NCBI GenBank assembly: GCA_963922205.1
Contig: CAWUHX010000063.1
Span: 62,001-126,000, forward strand
Length of the DNA: 64,000 nucleotides
From: Romanomermis culicivorax
Lineage: Eukaryota; Nematoda; Enoplea; Mermithida; Mermithidae
Direction: 5' to 3'
Part shown: positions 43,704-52,210 of the stretch, in pieces
How positions within the stretch are numbered: position 1 is the stretch's first letter
Layout of the letters: every line of letters begins with the position of its first letter
Made by a program: the position numbers and the translations under genes
The notes under the pieces: model-generated
Seen by the model: only the letters and a program-made list of their open reading frames with translations
The model's database searches: none
Told to the model about the DNA's origin: nothing

Positions 43704-44340
43704 ATGGATTTTTCAGTTTTATGTAACATTATCGAGCAATGCTCAGAGTGATCTGAGTAACTCGGCTTCAAATTTTAGTATCAGGTTGCCTCATAGATTG
43801 ATTTTGCAAGGTGAATGGGAATGTGCACTTTGTGAATTCATCTACCCAAATACGTGGTTCAATATAACACCTAGTGATAGTGTAATAAAATTTTATGATC
43901 TTCAGACCAATACTAGGCAATTACTAAAAGTACCTTCTACAAGGTATGAATCTGTAATAGATTTAATTGAAGCTATTCAACCATCCATCAGGTTGTTGAG
44001 TGAACATGAAAAAGTTCCATATAATGAGTTTATCGAATTTTCATATAGGAGATTAGCCAGAGCAGTTGTCCTGGAAGTGAACTTGACTAGAATCAAGAGC
44101 ATAAAATTAAGTGATCCTTCACTCTACCTGTTGGGCTTTGAGAAATCACAACTAGAAACAACTTCATCTGAAAAATTGAAAATTGCTGTTGCACACCCTG
44201 CTGATATGAAGGCTGGTCTCGAAACTATGTATGTTTATTGTAACATCATTGAACAACAGATTGCTGGTGATATTTTAGCCCCCCTCCTCCGTATTGTTAA
44301 TATAGAGGGAGCTATTGGTGACATTATAGATAAGATACTG
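43704..44340 (+). pseudogene. mCP: Polinton minor capsid (penton) protein, truncated
   Basis: After the first three codons a one-base insertion in a T run shifts the frame; the +1 frame then gives a standard minor capsid start (short FYVTLSSN motif). It continues RLILQGEWECALCEFIYPN and later ADILAPLLRIVNIEG-like text (IAGDILAPLLRIVNIEG). Single jelly-roll penton proteins of Polintons share the GEWEVAL-x-EI-x-YP and LLR-IV-x-(E)G landmarks. The usual C-terminal strand after LLRIV is missing: about 20 codons later the sequence passes into the TBP-like gene, apparently by an internal deletion. Confidence 0.85.
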
Positions 44341-44368
44341 CTCAAACTCAAACTATACTGCTCAAACT
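44335..44368. repeat. Direct repeat ATACTGCTCAAACTC at deletion junction
   Basis: The 15-mer ATACTGCTCAAACTC occurs at 44335-44349 and again at 44355-44369, separated by five bases. It sits exactly where minor capsid homology ends and TBP homology begins. Confidence 0.7.
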
Positions 44369-44642
44369 CGGCAATCAGCCAAGACCCAGGAAATTTAAAA
44401 TGTGCAATATTGTTGCATCATATGCCCTAGATCACTGTATAGGCATTGAAGAATTTTATAACACTCATAGGGGTCAGTGTGATTATTCTCCCGAATTATT
44501 TCCTGCACTGAAATATACAATTATCAAGCAGGGCTTATGTGCATTGATTTTTCACAAAGGTAAAATTATTATCACGGGTGCCAAGACCTATGATGAACTG
44601 CAGAAGAACTTCAAAGAGTTACTTGTCTGTTTTCAAAGTTGA
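44336..44642 (+). pseudogene. TATA-binding-protein homologue, C-terminal half
   Basis: The open frame from about 44334 to TGA 44640-44642 encodes the inter-repeat linker and second repeat of a TBP fold. KMCNIVASYALDHCIGIEEF corresponds to the K-x-x-N-(M/I)-V-x-S strand of TBP. YSPELFPALKYTI matches the invariant Y-x-PELFPGL-Y block, and LIFHKGKIIITGAKTYDEL matches the LIF-x-SGK-(V/I)-x-TGAK strand and the start of the following helix. The C-terminal helix ends KELLVCFQS. Cellular TBP has two such repeats forming a saddle on TATA DNA; here the first repeat is absent, lost with the 3' end of the minor capsid gene. The second repeat has no internal stop. Half a saddle is unlikely to bind DNA alone. 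Confidence 0.85.
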
Positions 44643-44685
44643 TGAGTAAGTACTAGTATGATTCAATTACAGTACTACTCACTGG

Positions 44686-44697
44686 TATAAATATATC
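44686..44697 (+). promoter_or_regulatory. TATAAATATATC promoter element (last gene)
   Basis: TATA-like box 43 bases before the ATG at 44729, same spacing as the other Polinton boxes but without the AAGTTG extension. Confidence 0.5.
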
Positions 44698-44728
44698 ATA
44701 TAGAAAGCTGAAACATTCATTCTCTGCA

Positions 44729-44908
44729 ATGGAGCCTTGCAACTTATGTGGGAAAATTCCTATGAATTCTGTGCATTATGCTGTGTATAGATATGTTCAA
44801 GCAGGTAGATACAGAGGATTGGGTGCTGATCCTTCACCAATTAACAGAACGAAAAAGCTGATGAAGAAAGAATGGACTTGGGATCACAACTATACTAGAA
44901 AAAAGTAA
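44729..44908 (+). CDS. Small CxxC Polinton protein, 59 aa
   Basis: Intact ORF too short for most ORF callers. It reads MEPCNLCGKIPMNSVHYAVY near the start and is rich in Lys/Arg at the end (NRTKKLMKKEWTWDHN). A single CxxC pair is present. It begins 43 bases after a TATA-like box and stops 10 bases before the right TIR, which supports it as a real terminal gene. Function unknown. Confidence 0.6.
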   Translation: MEPCNLCGKIPMNSVHYAVYRYVQAGRYRGLGADPSPINRTKKLMKKEWTWDHNYTRKK

Positions 44909-44918
44909 AACAACATTT

Positions 44919-45971
44919 ATTATGGGTACTTTCTATGAAAGTATTGGCGCCACATGTGTACTAGCCTCCCTGTGGCTGGCGCTGGGACTGATCCTGTGAT
45001 CAGTGCAAATGAGTACACAATTTCTGTTGATGTATCACATGACTTTTCTATTTAGGCTAGCTATGTAAAGCTTGAAGCGGCAGCTTCAGCTTTATTAGCT
45101 AGGCGAACTTTCCTCCCCCCCAACAGGCACGGGCGGTGGAGGGCAGCGGGGGCAATGCATATTAACAAATAACATAAATGGTAGAGCCCACACTAAATTT
45201 AGGCTTTAGCGTTAGATGGGTTATGTTGGGTACCAATGGATAGATCACATTGAGCTGATTCTGAAAAGTACCATATATGTTACATTATCTGGAGTTTTGA
45301 CGGAGATGTGGGTAGGCCAAGTTTCAGCAACTTTTTTCTTTCTACCTCAGGTGTGACTTCATATTTTTTTCCAGCTGGAAAAATGACGTCATAGTAGCAT
45401 ACATGTAACGGAGCTCCGAGGTCTGGGGGGGGTTGGAGCACTTTTTTGGGGCCGGAGGTCACTAATTCCCAAAATTTTGGGGGGAGTGGTCCCTGAAGAA
45501 AAAAAATCCGATTTTTTACATGAAAAATGTATGAAAAACGGTTTAAAAAGTAGTAATTTTTGTCTAAAAATGATAAAATATGTACTTATGGCACGAAGCG
45601 CCGAGAAAATTGATGTTTTTGACCATTTTTTGTTCAAAATTTGACATTTTTCATGAAAAAAAATAACATTTTTCAGTATTTTTCCGACTAAAACTATGGG
45701 GGTCCCTAGGGCTACCATATGGCTAGCCATAGGATTGGAAAATCCTGGGGGGGGGACGCCCAATGGCTAGCCATATGGTCGACGATTTCTGGGGTGGGGT
45801 TCCCATAGCACTTCCCCTCAATTACATGTATGCATAGTAGTCCGAAGAAGGTCGGCTATGTTTTGTACACTAGTCCCCGTTTTCTTTCAAAGTTTTTATG
45901 TGTACTAAATTTCCTATCTTTAACACAGGGTAGTCCCCAAAATGCTCCTAAGGGGGGGTCTCTATACTACT
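44919..45971. repeat. Polinton right terminal inverted repeat, with MITE inside
   Basis: Inverse of 31629-32239. The MITE at 45398-45832 plus one 8-bp duplication accounts for 443 bases; the remainder is about 610 bases, equal to the left copy. Confidence 0.93.
45398..45832 (+). mobile_element. hAT-like MITE, TIR CATACATGTAA, 8-bp TSD
   Basis: The 435-bp element starts CATACATGTAACGG and ends AATTACATGTATG. It is flanked by CATAGTAG on both sides (45390-45397, 45833-45840). The left Polinton TIR supplies the uninterrupted site, with a single CTACTATG-type word at 31769-31780. This copy defines the family's true ends and duplication length; other copies lie at 4150, 20811, 47861 and 49791. 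Confidence 0.92.
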
Positions 45972-45977
45972 TGCATA

Positions 45978-46866
45978 GTATGAAGTTTCATGTATTCGGA
46001 TGAATCCAGACCAAACTCATTTTCGAGCACAATGAAGAATTTCAAAACTTGTTGATTATGGGTCGAATTATCCAATTTTTGCGGGGCTATCTTTTTACAG
46101 ATACTTTTAATGATCGTTTTTTCATTGGCAAAAGATCTATTTACCTGAGAAGGTGGAATAGATGGAAAATTTATTTGTGAGCTATGTGTGTTTAGCTACA
46201 GCAGTTGAACGATTGTGTCAGGATGATCAAAACATCATCATCATCAATTATGCCTCAAAAGCTGAGTTGACTTTTTTGATCATTGACAATTTTTTTTGGT
46301 TTTGATGATTTTGGAGACTAAGTGTAAGAGCCCATAGGTCTCACGATATTTCTGATTTCAGAAACTTTCAGACTCAAAAGCTCTTTTTCCTGAGGCTTTA
46401 TCTCTTTGATTTCAGTTTTATACCCTACAAGGAGTTTTTGCTGTTGAGTTGCTAATGTGACAATTCCGCTTAACGCATTAGAAGCCTTGCTGTGAAAATT
46501 GATCATTTTGACATCACATTTTTGCATTAAATCAATATACACATCATTATCGAAGATTTTTCCAGTGTCAGTCTCCTTTGGTTTTGATTTTAGAAAGTTG
46601 CATTTTCGATTTTCGGCGATTTTCAGAGATGGTGATCGCAACGTTTTTCTCACTTTTTGCAGCTCAGACATTTGCGGTAGCTGGAAATTTCATTTATCAG
46701 TTTCATCAAAAAGTGGTAGACTTGCATTTAAGATTTGCTGTGTTTCAGGCAAATCCTTAAACTATTCTAAATTTCCGATTTCTTGGTCCTTGGGATTCAC
46801 TAGTTTTTTGTGGAAGCCCTTTTTGTGGCCCATAGTGGTAGAGCAATGCGAACAATTTCCTTCCAT
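45978..46866 (-). pseudogene. Retroelement gag, N-terminal part
   Basis: The minus-strand ATG at 46866-46864 opens MEGNCSHCSTTMGHKKGFH. A coiled, Lys/Glu-rich segment follows (46671-46318) and then, after stops, an open stretch ends at the Polinton boundary (KFFIVLENEFGLDSSEYMK). That last stretch is in phase with the gag reading at 31628 on the other side. Stops occur near 46765, 46690 and 46318. The plus-strand ORF at 46499-46936 is its shadow. Confidence 0.65.
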
Positions 46867-46960
46867 TTTATGGGTCGATTCTGGTAGTTTTTCAGATTTT
46901 CGATTTTTCACAAATTTGGCGTTTCCTCAACCTTGAAACGAGCTGGTACAGTCACCATTT

Positions 46961-47489
46961 AGTTACATACCCCTTTTACTGCGCATGTTGGGAGAGACAT
47001 ACCGAGCATAGATAGCATGTAGAATGCTTTAGATTGGGACATTCAGAGTGTCTGATGAATTTCATGCAATGATAATCGAATGCAGGAGATTGACATGCTT
47101 GTAGAGAGCACTGTGTCAATTTATCCACGGAACGTCCCTCAGTCGTTTAAGGTTCTTGGTGCTGAAACTTGGAATGTGCTAGCTCACCCTACTAGGAGTT
47201 GTACCCAAATAACTATTTTCCAAATAGTTTGATTCAACCTAGACCACATGTGAGGTTTTCGATTTACTAAGTATACAAAATGCCACTTCACTCTCTCAAA
47301 AATAACACACACATGAAAAAACACAACTGCTCTCTAGTGCTACAGAAAACAACACTGAAACTTTCACAATTTCACTGGCTATCGTAGCCATACCCCCCAT
47401 TGGTCTTGACAGGATCTTTCAATTAGAACTTGCCAATCTTTTCGAAAATTTACATGCTGTTTACAACTTTGCCAAAACACTCCACAATA
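46961..47489 (-). repeat. 5' LTR of the minus-strand retroelement
   Basis: About 526 bases, an inverted match to 50902-51432, with shared landmarks GGTCTAGGTTGA, GGGTACAACTCCTAGTAGGG and ACGGAACGTCCCTCAGTCG. It is followed on the minus strand by TGGTGACTGTACC, in the position of a primer-binding site, and by gag. The LTR assignment comes from that position and the polypurine tract beside the other copy; no duplication was found. Confidence 0.7.
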
Positions 47490-47559
47490 TTTTCTGTCTT
47501 TTTCTTTTTTTATTCAAAGAACTATAAAAGCATACAAAACTCATGAAGGATTATATATC

Positions 47560-47850
47560 TGCCAAAATTCTGCCATGTAAACAGATGGCGGATGTGGATC
47601 CACCCTGTTCTTCGAAATCCGCCTTTTAGATGTACATATCCATCAAAAAAAGTTTCCGACTTGAACAAATCGACTGAAAAATTGGGGAAAAAATGTCCAG
47701 CATCCACTGAGCATATCCGCCTTTTAAATTTGAAAAGGGCGGATTCCATATCTGCCTATTAGGCCAAATATCTGCAAAGAAAGAGTGGATTCTGCATCAG
47801 TGTCCGCTGATTAGACCATATCTGCCATCTGCATCAGCATGGGGATTCTG
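47560..47850. repeat. GCGGATTCC / ATATCCGCC dispersed repeat, copy 1
   Basis: Contains GCGGATGTGGATCCA, ATCCGCCTTTTAGA, AGGGCGGATTCC and GATTAGACCATATCTGCC. The same ordered blocks occur at 52000-52210 and 53300-53450, where a TIR element splits them. Confidence 0.7.
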
Positions 47851-47894
47851 CAGATTTCAGGTGTACATGTAATTTGGGGGAAGTACTATAGGAA

Positions 47895-49107
47895 ATCGTG
47901 CCCCAACTCCGCCACCATCCCAACACCACCACCATCCCATCTCCACCACTGTCCCAACTCCGCCACTATTGTGTCCCAACACCGCCACTGTCCCAACCCC
48001 GCCACCGTCCCATTCCTGCCACCGTCCCAATTCCCCCACTGTTCCAACTCCGCCACTTTCTTGTCCTAACTTTCACAATCTTTCAAAAAGTTTGTTTTTT
48101 GTAACAAAGTTGTTTTTTTACTTAACAACATGACATTGCTAATTCATAGGATGGCAAAAACTGATATTATCATTAAAGCAATAAATACATGGGATATCTA
48201 TATAATCTTTGTTTGTATAGTCGTACTTAACTATACAAACGATTTTACCGAAATAACCAAAAATAGAACAATGAGCGTGAGACCGGAATTTACTTCATTA
48301 GCATATTACCAAAATAACTGTGTGCTTTGCACATTAAAATACAAACATACGGATCTGTTTTCATTTCTTGTTTTCAATTGATTCGAATTTGTGTAATCAA
48401 ATCATGGGTGACTTTGGTCCTATTGAAAATTTTATGAATCAGGAATTAAAGAGTAATTTACTGATAATTGTGGCGCGTAATGATCCAGATTTGTATTTTC
48501 TGTTCTGGAAGAAAAGTTCTAAACGTTTGTCAAACAATGAAACATCGCATTATTATGTGTGCATATTCTGCTCTGAAGATGGAAATGCTGGATCGGCGAG
48601 AACTTCTGTTCAAAATGGAAGATTCATATCGGATCCTTTTATTGGACATTTGCCAGTTTGTGTTCCGAAATCGGAAAGTGCAATGGAGGGCTTAAAACTA
48701 ACACGAGAGGCTAAACAAAGATGTTCAAGTGAAGGGGTAGCCCCATTACGGTGAGATACAAATTTTGATGAATCATATCGTATATTTAATAATATAAGAA
48801 AAATGGAGGACTTCTAAATATTTCTGTGAAAAAAAATGACTGTGAAGTATTTTATCAAATTATTGGGTCACAATAGCATTTAGCCACTTGCTTGTGAGTA
48901 AATATATTCAGAATTCACTGAACAGCAGCTAAAATTGTACCTCGGTCGCGACCACATGCAATTAAAAGTTAAGTTTAACGTGTTACAAAAATAAACTTTA
49001 TGAAAGATTGCGAAAGTTAGGACAAGAAAGTGACGGAGTTGGGATGGTGGTGGAGTTGGGATGGTGGCGGTGTTAGGACACAATAGTGACAGAGTTGGGA
49101 CGGGCCC
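47895..49107 (+). mobile_element. TIR element (MULE-like) with FLYWCH-like ORF, 9-bp TSD
   Basis: The 1213-bp element is flanked by CTATAGGAA on both sides (47886-47894, 49108-49116). Its ends are inverted and made of ~18-bp tandem units of CCCAACTCCGCCACTGTC type: about ten units on the left (47900-48060), about five inverse ones on the right (49020-49105). The units are followed by matching CCTAACTTTC and TTGTAACA-type words. A 9-bp duplication points to the Mutator-like superfamily. No transposase is present. Confidence 0.8.
48404..48754 (+). CDS. FLYWCH-like single-exon ORF in TIR element
   Basis: Intact ORF of 116 codons starting MGDFGPIENFMNQELKSN. It contains FLFWKKSSKRLS, YYVCIFCSEDGN and FISDPFIGHLPVCVPK, giving a Y-(Y/W)-x-C-x2-C ... 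H-x3-C pattern like degenerate FLYWCH zinc modules. It ends LKLTREAKQRCSSEGVAPLR. The ORF at 52577 has the same layout at low identity. FLYWCH/WRKY-GCM1 modules are associated with Mutator-type transposons. The N-terminal half of such proteins normally precedes a transposase, but here there is none. The assignment is tentative. Confidence 0.5.
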   Translation: MGDFGPIENFMNQELKSNLLIIVARNDPDLYFLFWKKSSKRLSNNETSHYYVCIFCSEDGNAGSARTSVQNGRFISDPFIGHLPVCVPKSESAMEGLKLTREAKQRCSSEGVAPLR

Positions 49108-49450
49108 CTATAGGAACCCCCCCAGAAGTCGTCCGCCATATGGCTAGCCATTGGGTGACTCCCCCAGGATTTTCCAATCCTATGGCTCGCCATACGGTAG
49201 TCATAGGGACCCCAATACTTTTGGTCAGAAAAATATTGAAAAATGCAAATTTTTTTGATTAAAAATGTTAATTTTTGTAACAAAAAATTGTAAAAACGTC
49301 AATTGTCCCTTCGCTTCGCCCCGTGGATACATTTTTTACAATTTTTTTAAAGCAAAAATTACTATTTTTGAACCATTTTTTTTGGCTTTTTGGGTGAAAA
49401 GATAGAACTTTTTTCCTTCAGAGACCCCTCCCCTTAAATTTTGAGGAATT

Positions 49451-49730
49451 AGTGGCTGTATACAGGATTTTTAAAAAAGGGGGGAATTGTCAAAATTTTC
49501 TACAATTTACTGAATAAAAAGAAAATCATTCCTGCAGTAAAGACGACTTATTTTTAGTTAGTTTATGAGTGCTTGGATTAGTGGCTAAATTCTATGTTTG
49601 ACGAAAAGTATGTAAATATAATAATTAAGTTCGGGAATTGTGATATATAAGTACAATGATGTTGCTGAAAATCAGAAAAAGATTTAGGGGGAATTCTCCC
49701 CCTTGCCTCCATCTAAATACGGGCCTGACA
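49451..49730. mobile_element. Partial CAGGCCCGTA-family hAT copy
   Basis: The left border has CAGGATTTTTAAAAAAGGGGG. The right border has GGGGGAATTCTCCCCC and TAAATACGGGCCTG, the inverse of the family end seen at 22212 and 23154. Ends are eroded and no duplication is seen. Confidence 0.5.
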
Positions 49731-49790
49731 CCCTTACACTCAAAGTAATCATACCACAAAATTCCTTAGAGTGAATTTCATTCTTACACA

Positions 49791-50157
49791 CATACATGTA
49801 ATTGGGGGGAAGTGCTATGGGAACCCCCCAGGATTTTCCAATCCTATGGCTAGCCGTATGGTAGCCCTAAGGACCCCCAGAGTTTTAGTTGGAAAAATAC
49901 TGAAAAATGTCATTTTTTGAACAAAATATGGTCAAAAACGTCAATTTTCTTGGCGCTTCACGCCATAAGTACATATTTGATCATTTTTTGGACAAAAATT
50001 ACTTTTTTTGAAACAGTTTTTGAATATTTTTCATGAAAAAATTGAATTTTTTTTCCTTCAGTGACTCCTCCCCCCAACATTTTGGGAATTCTTGACCCCT
50101 GGCCCGAAAAAAATGCTCCAACCCCCCCCCGGACCTCGGAGCTCCATTACATGTATG
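49791..50157 (-). mobile_element. CATACATGTAA-family hAT-like MITE, copy F
   Basis: Complete inverted copy from CATACATGTAATTGGGGG to GAGCTCCATTACATGTATG with all internal landmarks of the 45398 copy. No exact flanking duplication. Confidence 0.82.
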
Positions 50158-50901
50158 ACTTCAATACATCCTACAGTGTCTAACTGATAGGAAAGCGCTC
50201 AACTATCCCATGACTGATGAAAAGAAACAAATAATACACTAAATCCATTGAGGATACCAAATGGAGACAAGCTAAATTGAAAAAGAAGAAAAGTTCGACT
50301 ATGCCCACTCAACCAGCTATAATATCCAAATTTCTAATGAAACTGGCACCAATAATCACTACAACCAGTCTGATACAAGCTCAAACAATGGGAATATGAA
50401 CTTCGCTAGGTGCCACTCAAAGAGTCCTCACTGCCTGAGCACAGTCGACTATCCAAGAAACCCAGATGCCAACGCCGAGCATAGCAAAATCAAGCAAAAA
50501 GCCAGTGAAGGTCTTGCTGAAGGGCCAAGGTTTCCTGCCAAAACAAAATTGATCAAAAAACACACAAAAGTGCTATTGCAACGCTACATGCATTCCCATT
50601 AGTTCACTTACTTCTATTAGAATCTTTTCTTATTTGTAATCTCTGAAAACTTTAAAATTTCTTGATTCAAAAATACCAGTTTATTTTTGCTCATCATTCT
50701 GCGCTTTTTGAAATTCCTAATCTTATTTTTGTATACTTTTGTGGCTAGGAAAAGAGAAAGGTTGCATCCCCATCCCAAAAGAATAAAATGTTGCTGATAC
50801 GAGCTATATGCTCTACTATGATCAAATATCCTTAAATTGCCAACCTCGTCCACTGAAACTTTTAAATTGCTTGATGCCATTTAAGTCGAAACTGGGAGGA
50901 G
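50158..50901 (+). other. 3' end of a second, plus-strand retroelement copy
   Basis: Lies directly before an LTR-like repeat and ends in a purine tract AACTGGGAGGAG immediately adjoining it, as a polypurine tract adjoins a 3' LTR. One plus-strand ORF (50396-50602, NFARCHSKSPHCLSTVDYP) has no recognised domain. Its upstream part is cut off by the MITE ending at 50157. Confidence 0.5.
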
Positions 50902-51432
50902 TGTTGTGGAGCATTTTGGCAAAGTTGCAAACAATGTGTCAATTTTCGAAAAGATCCGCAAGTCAAAATTGAAAAATCATGTCAAGACCAATGCGGGGGC
51001 CTGGCTACGATAGCCAGTGAAACTGTGTAAGTTTCAGTGTTGTTTTCTGTAGTGCTAGAGAGCAGTTGTGTGTTTTTCATGTGTGTGTTATTTTTGAGAG
51101 AGTGAAGCGGCCTTTTGTATACTTAGTAAATTGAAAACCTCACATGTGGTCTAGGTTGAGTCAAACTATTTGGAAAACAGTTATTTGGGTACAACTCCTA
51201 GTAGGGTGAGCTACCACATTCCAAGTTCCGGCACCAAAAACCTTAAACGACTGAGGGACGTTCCGTGGATAAATTGACACAGCGCTCTCCACGAGCCCGT
51301 CAATCTCCTGCATTCGATTATCATAGCATGAAATTCGTCAGACACTCAGTGTGTCCCGATCTACAGCATTCCACATGCTATCTATGCCCCATACATCTCT
51401 CCCAACACACGCGATAAAACGGGTATACGACA
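50902..51432 (+). repeat. LTR of second retroelement copy, inverted to 46961-47489
   Basis: Begins TGTTGTGGAGCATTTTGGC after a polypurine tract and ends near GGGTATACGACA. It matches the inverse of 46961-47489 along its whole length with perhaps one difference in ten bases. Internal sequence to the right is not retroelement-like, so this is read as a 3' LTR. Confidence 0.7.
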
Positions 51433-51584
51433 AAATGTTATTATAGTGATACCCCAAATCCTCACTTCACTTTGGTGCAAAAACGGTTTTTTATGTATGC
51501 ATTCAGAAAACGTCAATTTTTTCATAATATATTGTGTTTTCTGTTGACTAGAGTTTAGAAAGTTCAATTTAATTTATATTATTT

Positions 51585-51930
51585 TTTATATTTTGATTTT
51601 TTGATAATAAATGGTTTGATTGAAATTTGATTTTTCAATTTTTCAAAATCTAATTTAAAATTTAGTTTAATATAAAATTTGATTTAATAGTTTAATTGAA
51701 TTAAAAACTTAATTTAATTTGAAATTTAATTTAATTTGAAAATTAATTTAATTTTAATTTAAATTTAATTTAAATTTAATTTTAATTTAAATTTAATTTT
51801 AATTTAAATTTAATTTAATTTAAATTTAATTTAATTTAAATTTAATTTAATTTAAATTTAATTTAATTTTAATTTAATTTAATTTAAAATTAAATTTAAA
51901 ATTAAATTTAACTTAAAATTTAAAATTATA
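51585..51930. repeat. AATTTAATTT low-complexity tract
   Basis: Over 300 bases built almost only from TTTAATTTAAATTTAA-type words, palindromic throughout. No gene. Confidence 0.9.
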
Positions 51931-52210
51931 ATCTTGTTGCGAAATTAAAGTTCAATCCTACCACATCTTATCTGCTACATCCCCGAAATTTTTCTGCTGT
52001 TTAGTCAAATGATGGATGGCGAATGCGGATCCACTGTTTCCTCTGATATCCGCCTTTTAGACGTACATATCACCAAGAAAATTTTTGGAGTCGTGCAAAA
52101 CCATTGAAAAATTTGGAAAAAAAATATCCACCATCAGCCAAGCATATCCGCCTATTAGACTTGAAGAGGGCGGATTCCTTCATTTTCCGCATCCGCCGAT
52201 TAGACCTCAA

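Larger units (their letters stand above)
31629..45971 (+). mobile_element. Maverick/Polinton, 14.3 kb, with TIRs and 6-bp TSD
   Basis: The element begins AGTAGTATAGAGACCCCCC and ends in the inverse of that. It is flanked by the identical hexamer TGCATA (31623-31628 and 45972-45977). A 6-bp duplication, long TIRs starting AG, and genes for protein-primed PolB, retroviral-like integrase, packaging ATPase, adenain-like protease and two jelly-roll capsid proteins together define a Polinton/Maverick (adintovirus-like). Length without the nested MITE is about 13.9 kb, at the short end of the usual 15-20 kb, partly from an internal deletion near 44340. Polymerase reads leftward; all other genes read rightward. 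It lies inside a retroelement gag gene. Confidence 0.97.
26222..47489 (-). mobile_element. Ty3/Gypsy-type LTR retroelement, minus strand, interrupted
   Basis: Minus-strand order is 5' LTR (47489-46961), gag start (46866), Polinton insertion at 45971/31629, gag end with a zinc knuckle, retropepsin, RT, RNase H and integrase. The RT-RNase H-integrase order is that of Ty3/Gypsy elements. The 3' LTR was not found near 21 kb, so the 3' boundary is unknown and 26222 marks only the end of recognised integrase-side coding. All genes carry stops or frameshifts, and catalytic residues in protease, RT and RNase H are changed. Confidence 0.82.
47861..49450 (-). mobile_element. CATACATGTAA-family MITE, copy E, split by a TIR element
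   Basis: The right part of the family consensus (GTACATGTAATTTGGGGG...CTATAGGAA) is at 47861-47894. It continues at 49108 (CTATAGGAACCCCCC...ATGGCTAGCCA) to about 49450, in inverted orientation. The break is the 1.2-kb element at 47895-49107. The distal MITE end is missing at 49450. Confidence 0.75.

Noticed and set aside
46499-46936. 145-codon plus-strand ORF as a gene
   Set aside because: Shadow of the minus-strand gag start, which has the coherent neighbours and motifs.
47900-48070. CRISPR-like array of 18-bp units
   Set aside because: Units are contiguous without spacers, mirrored at the other end of a TIR element, and the genome is eukaryotic.
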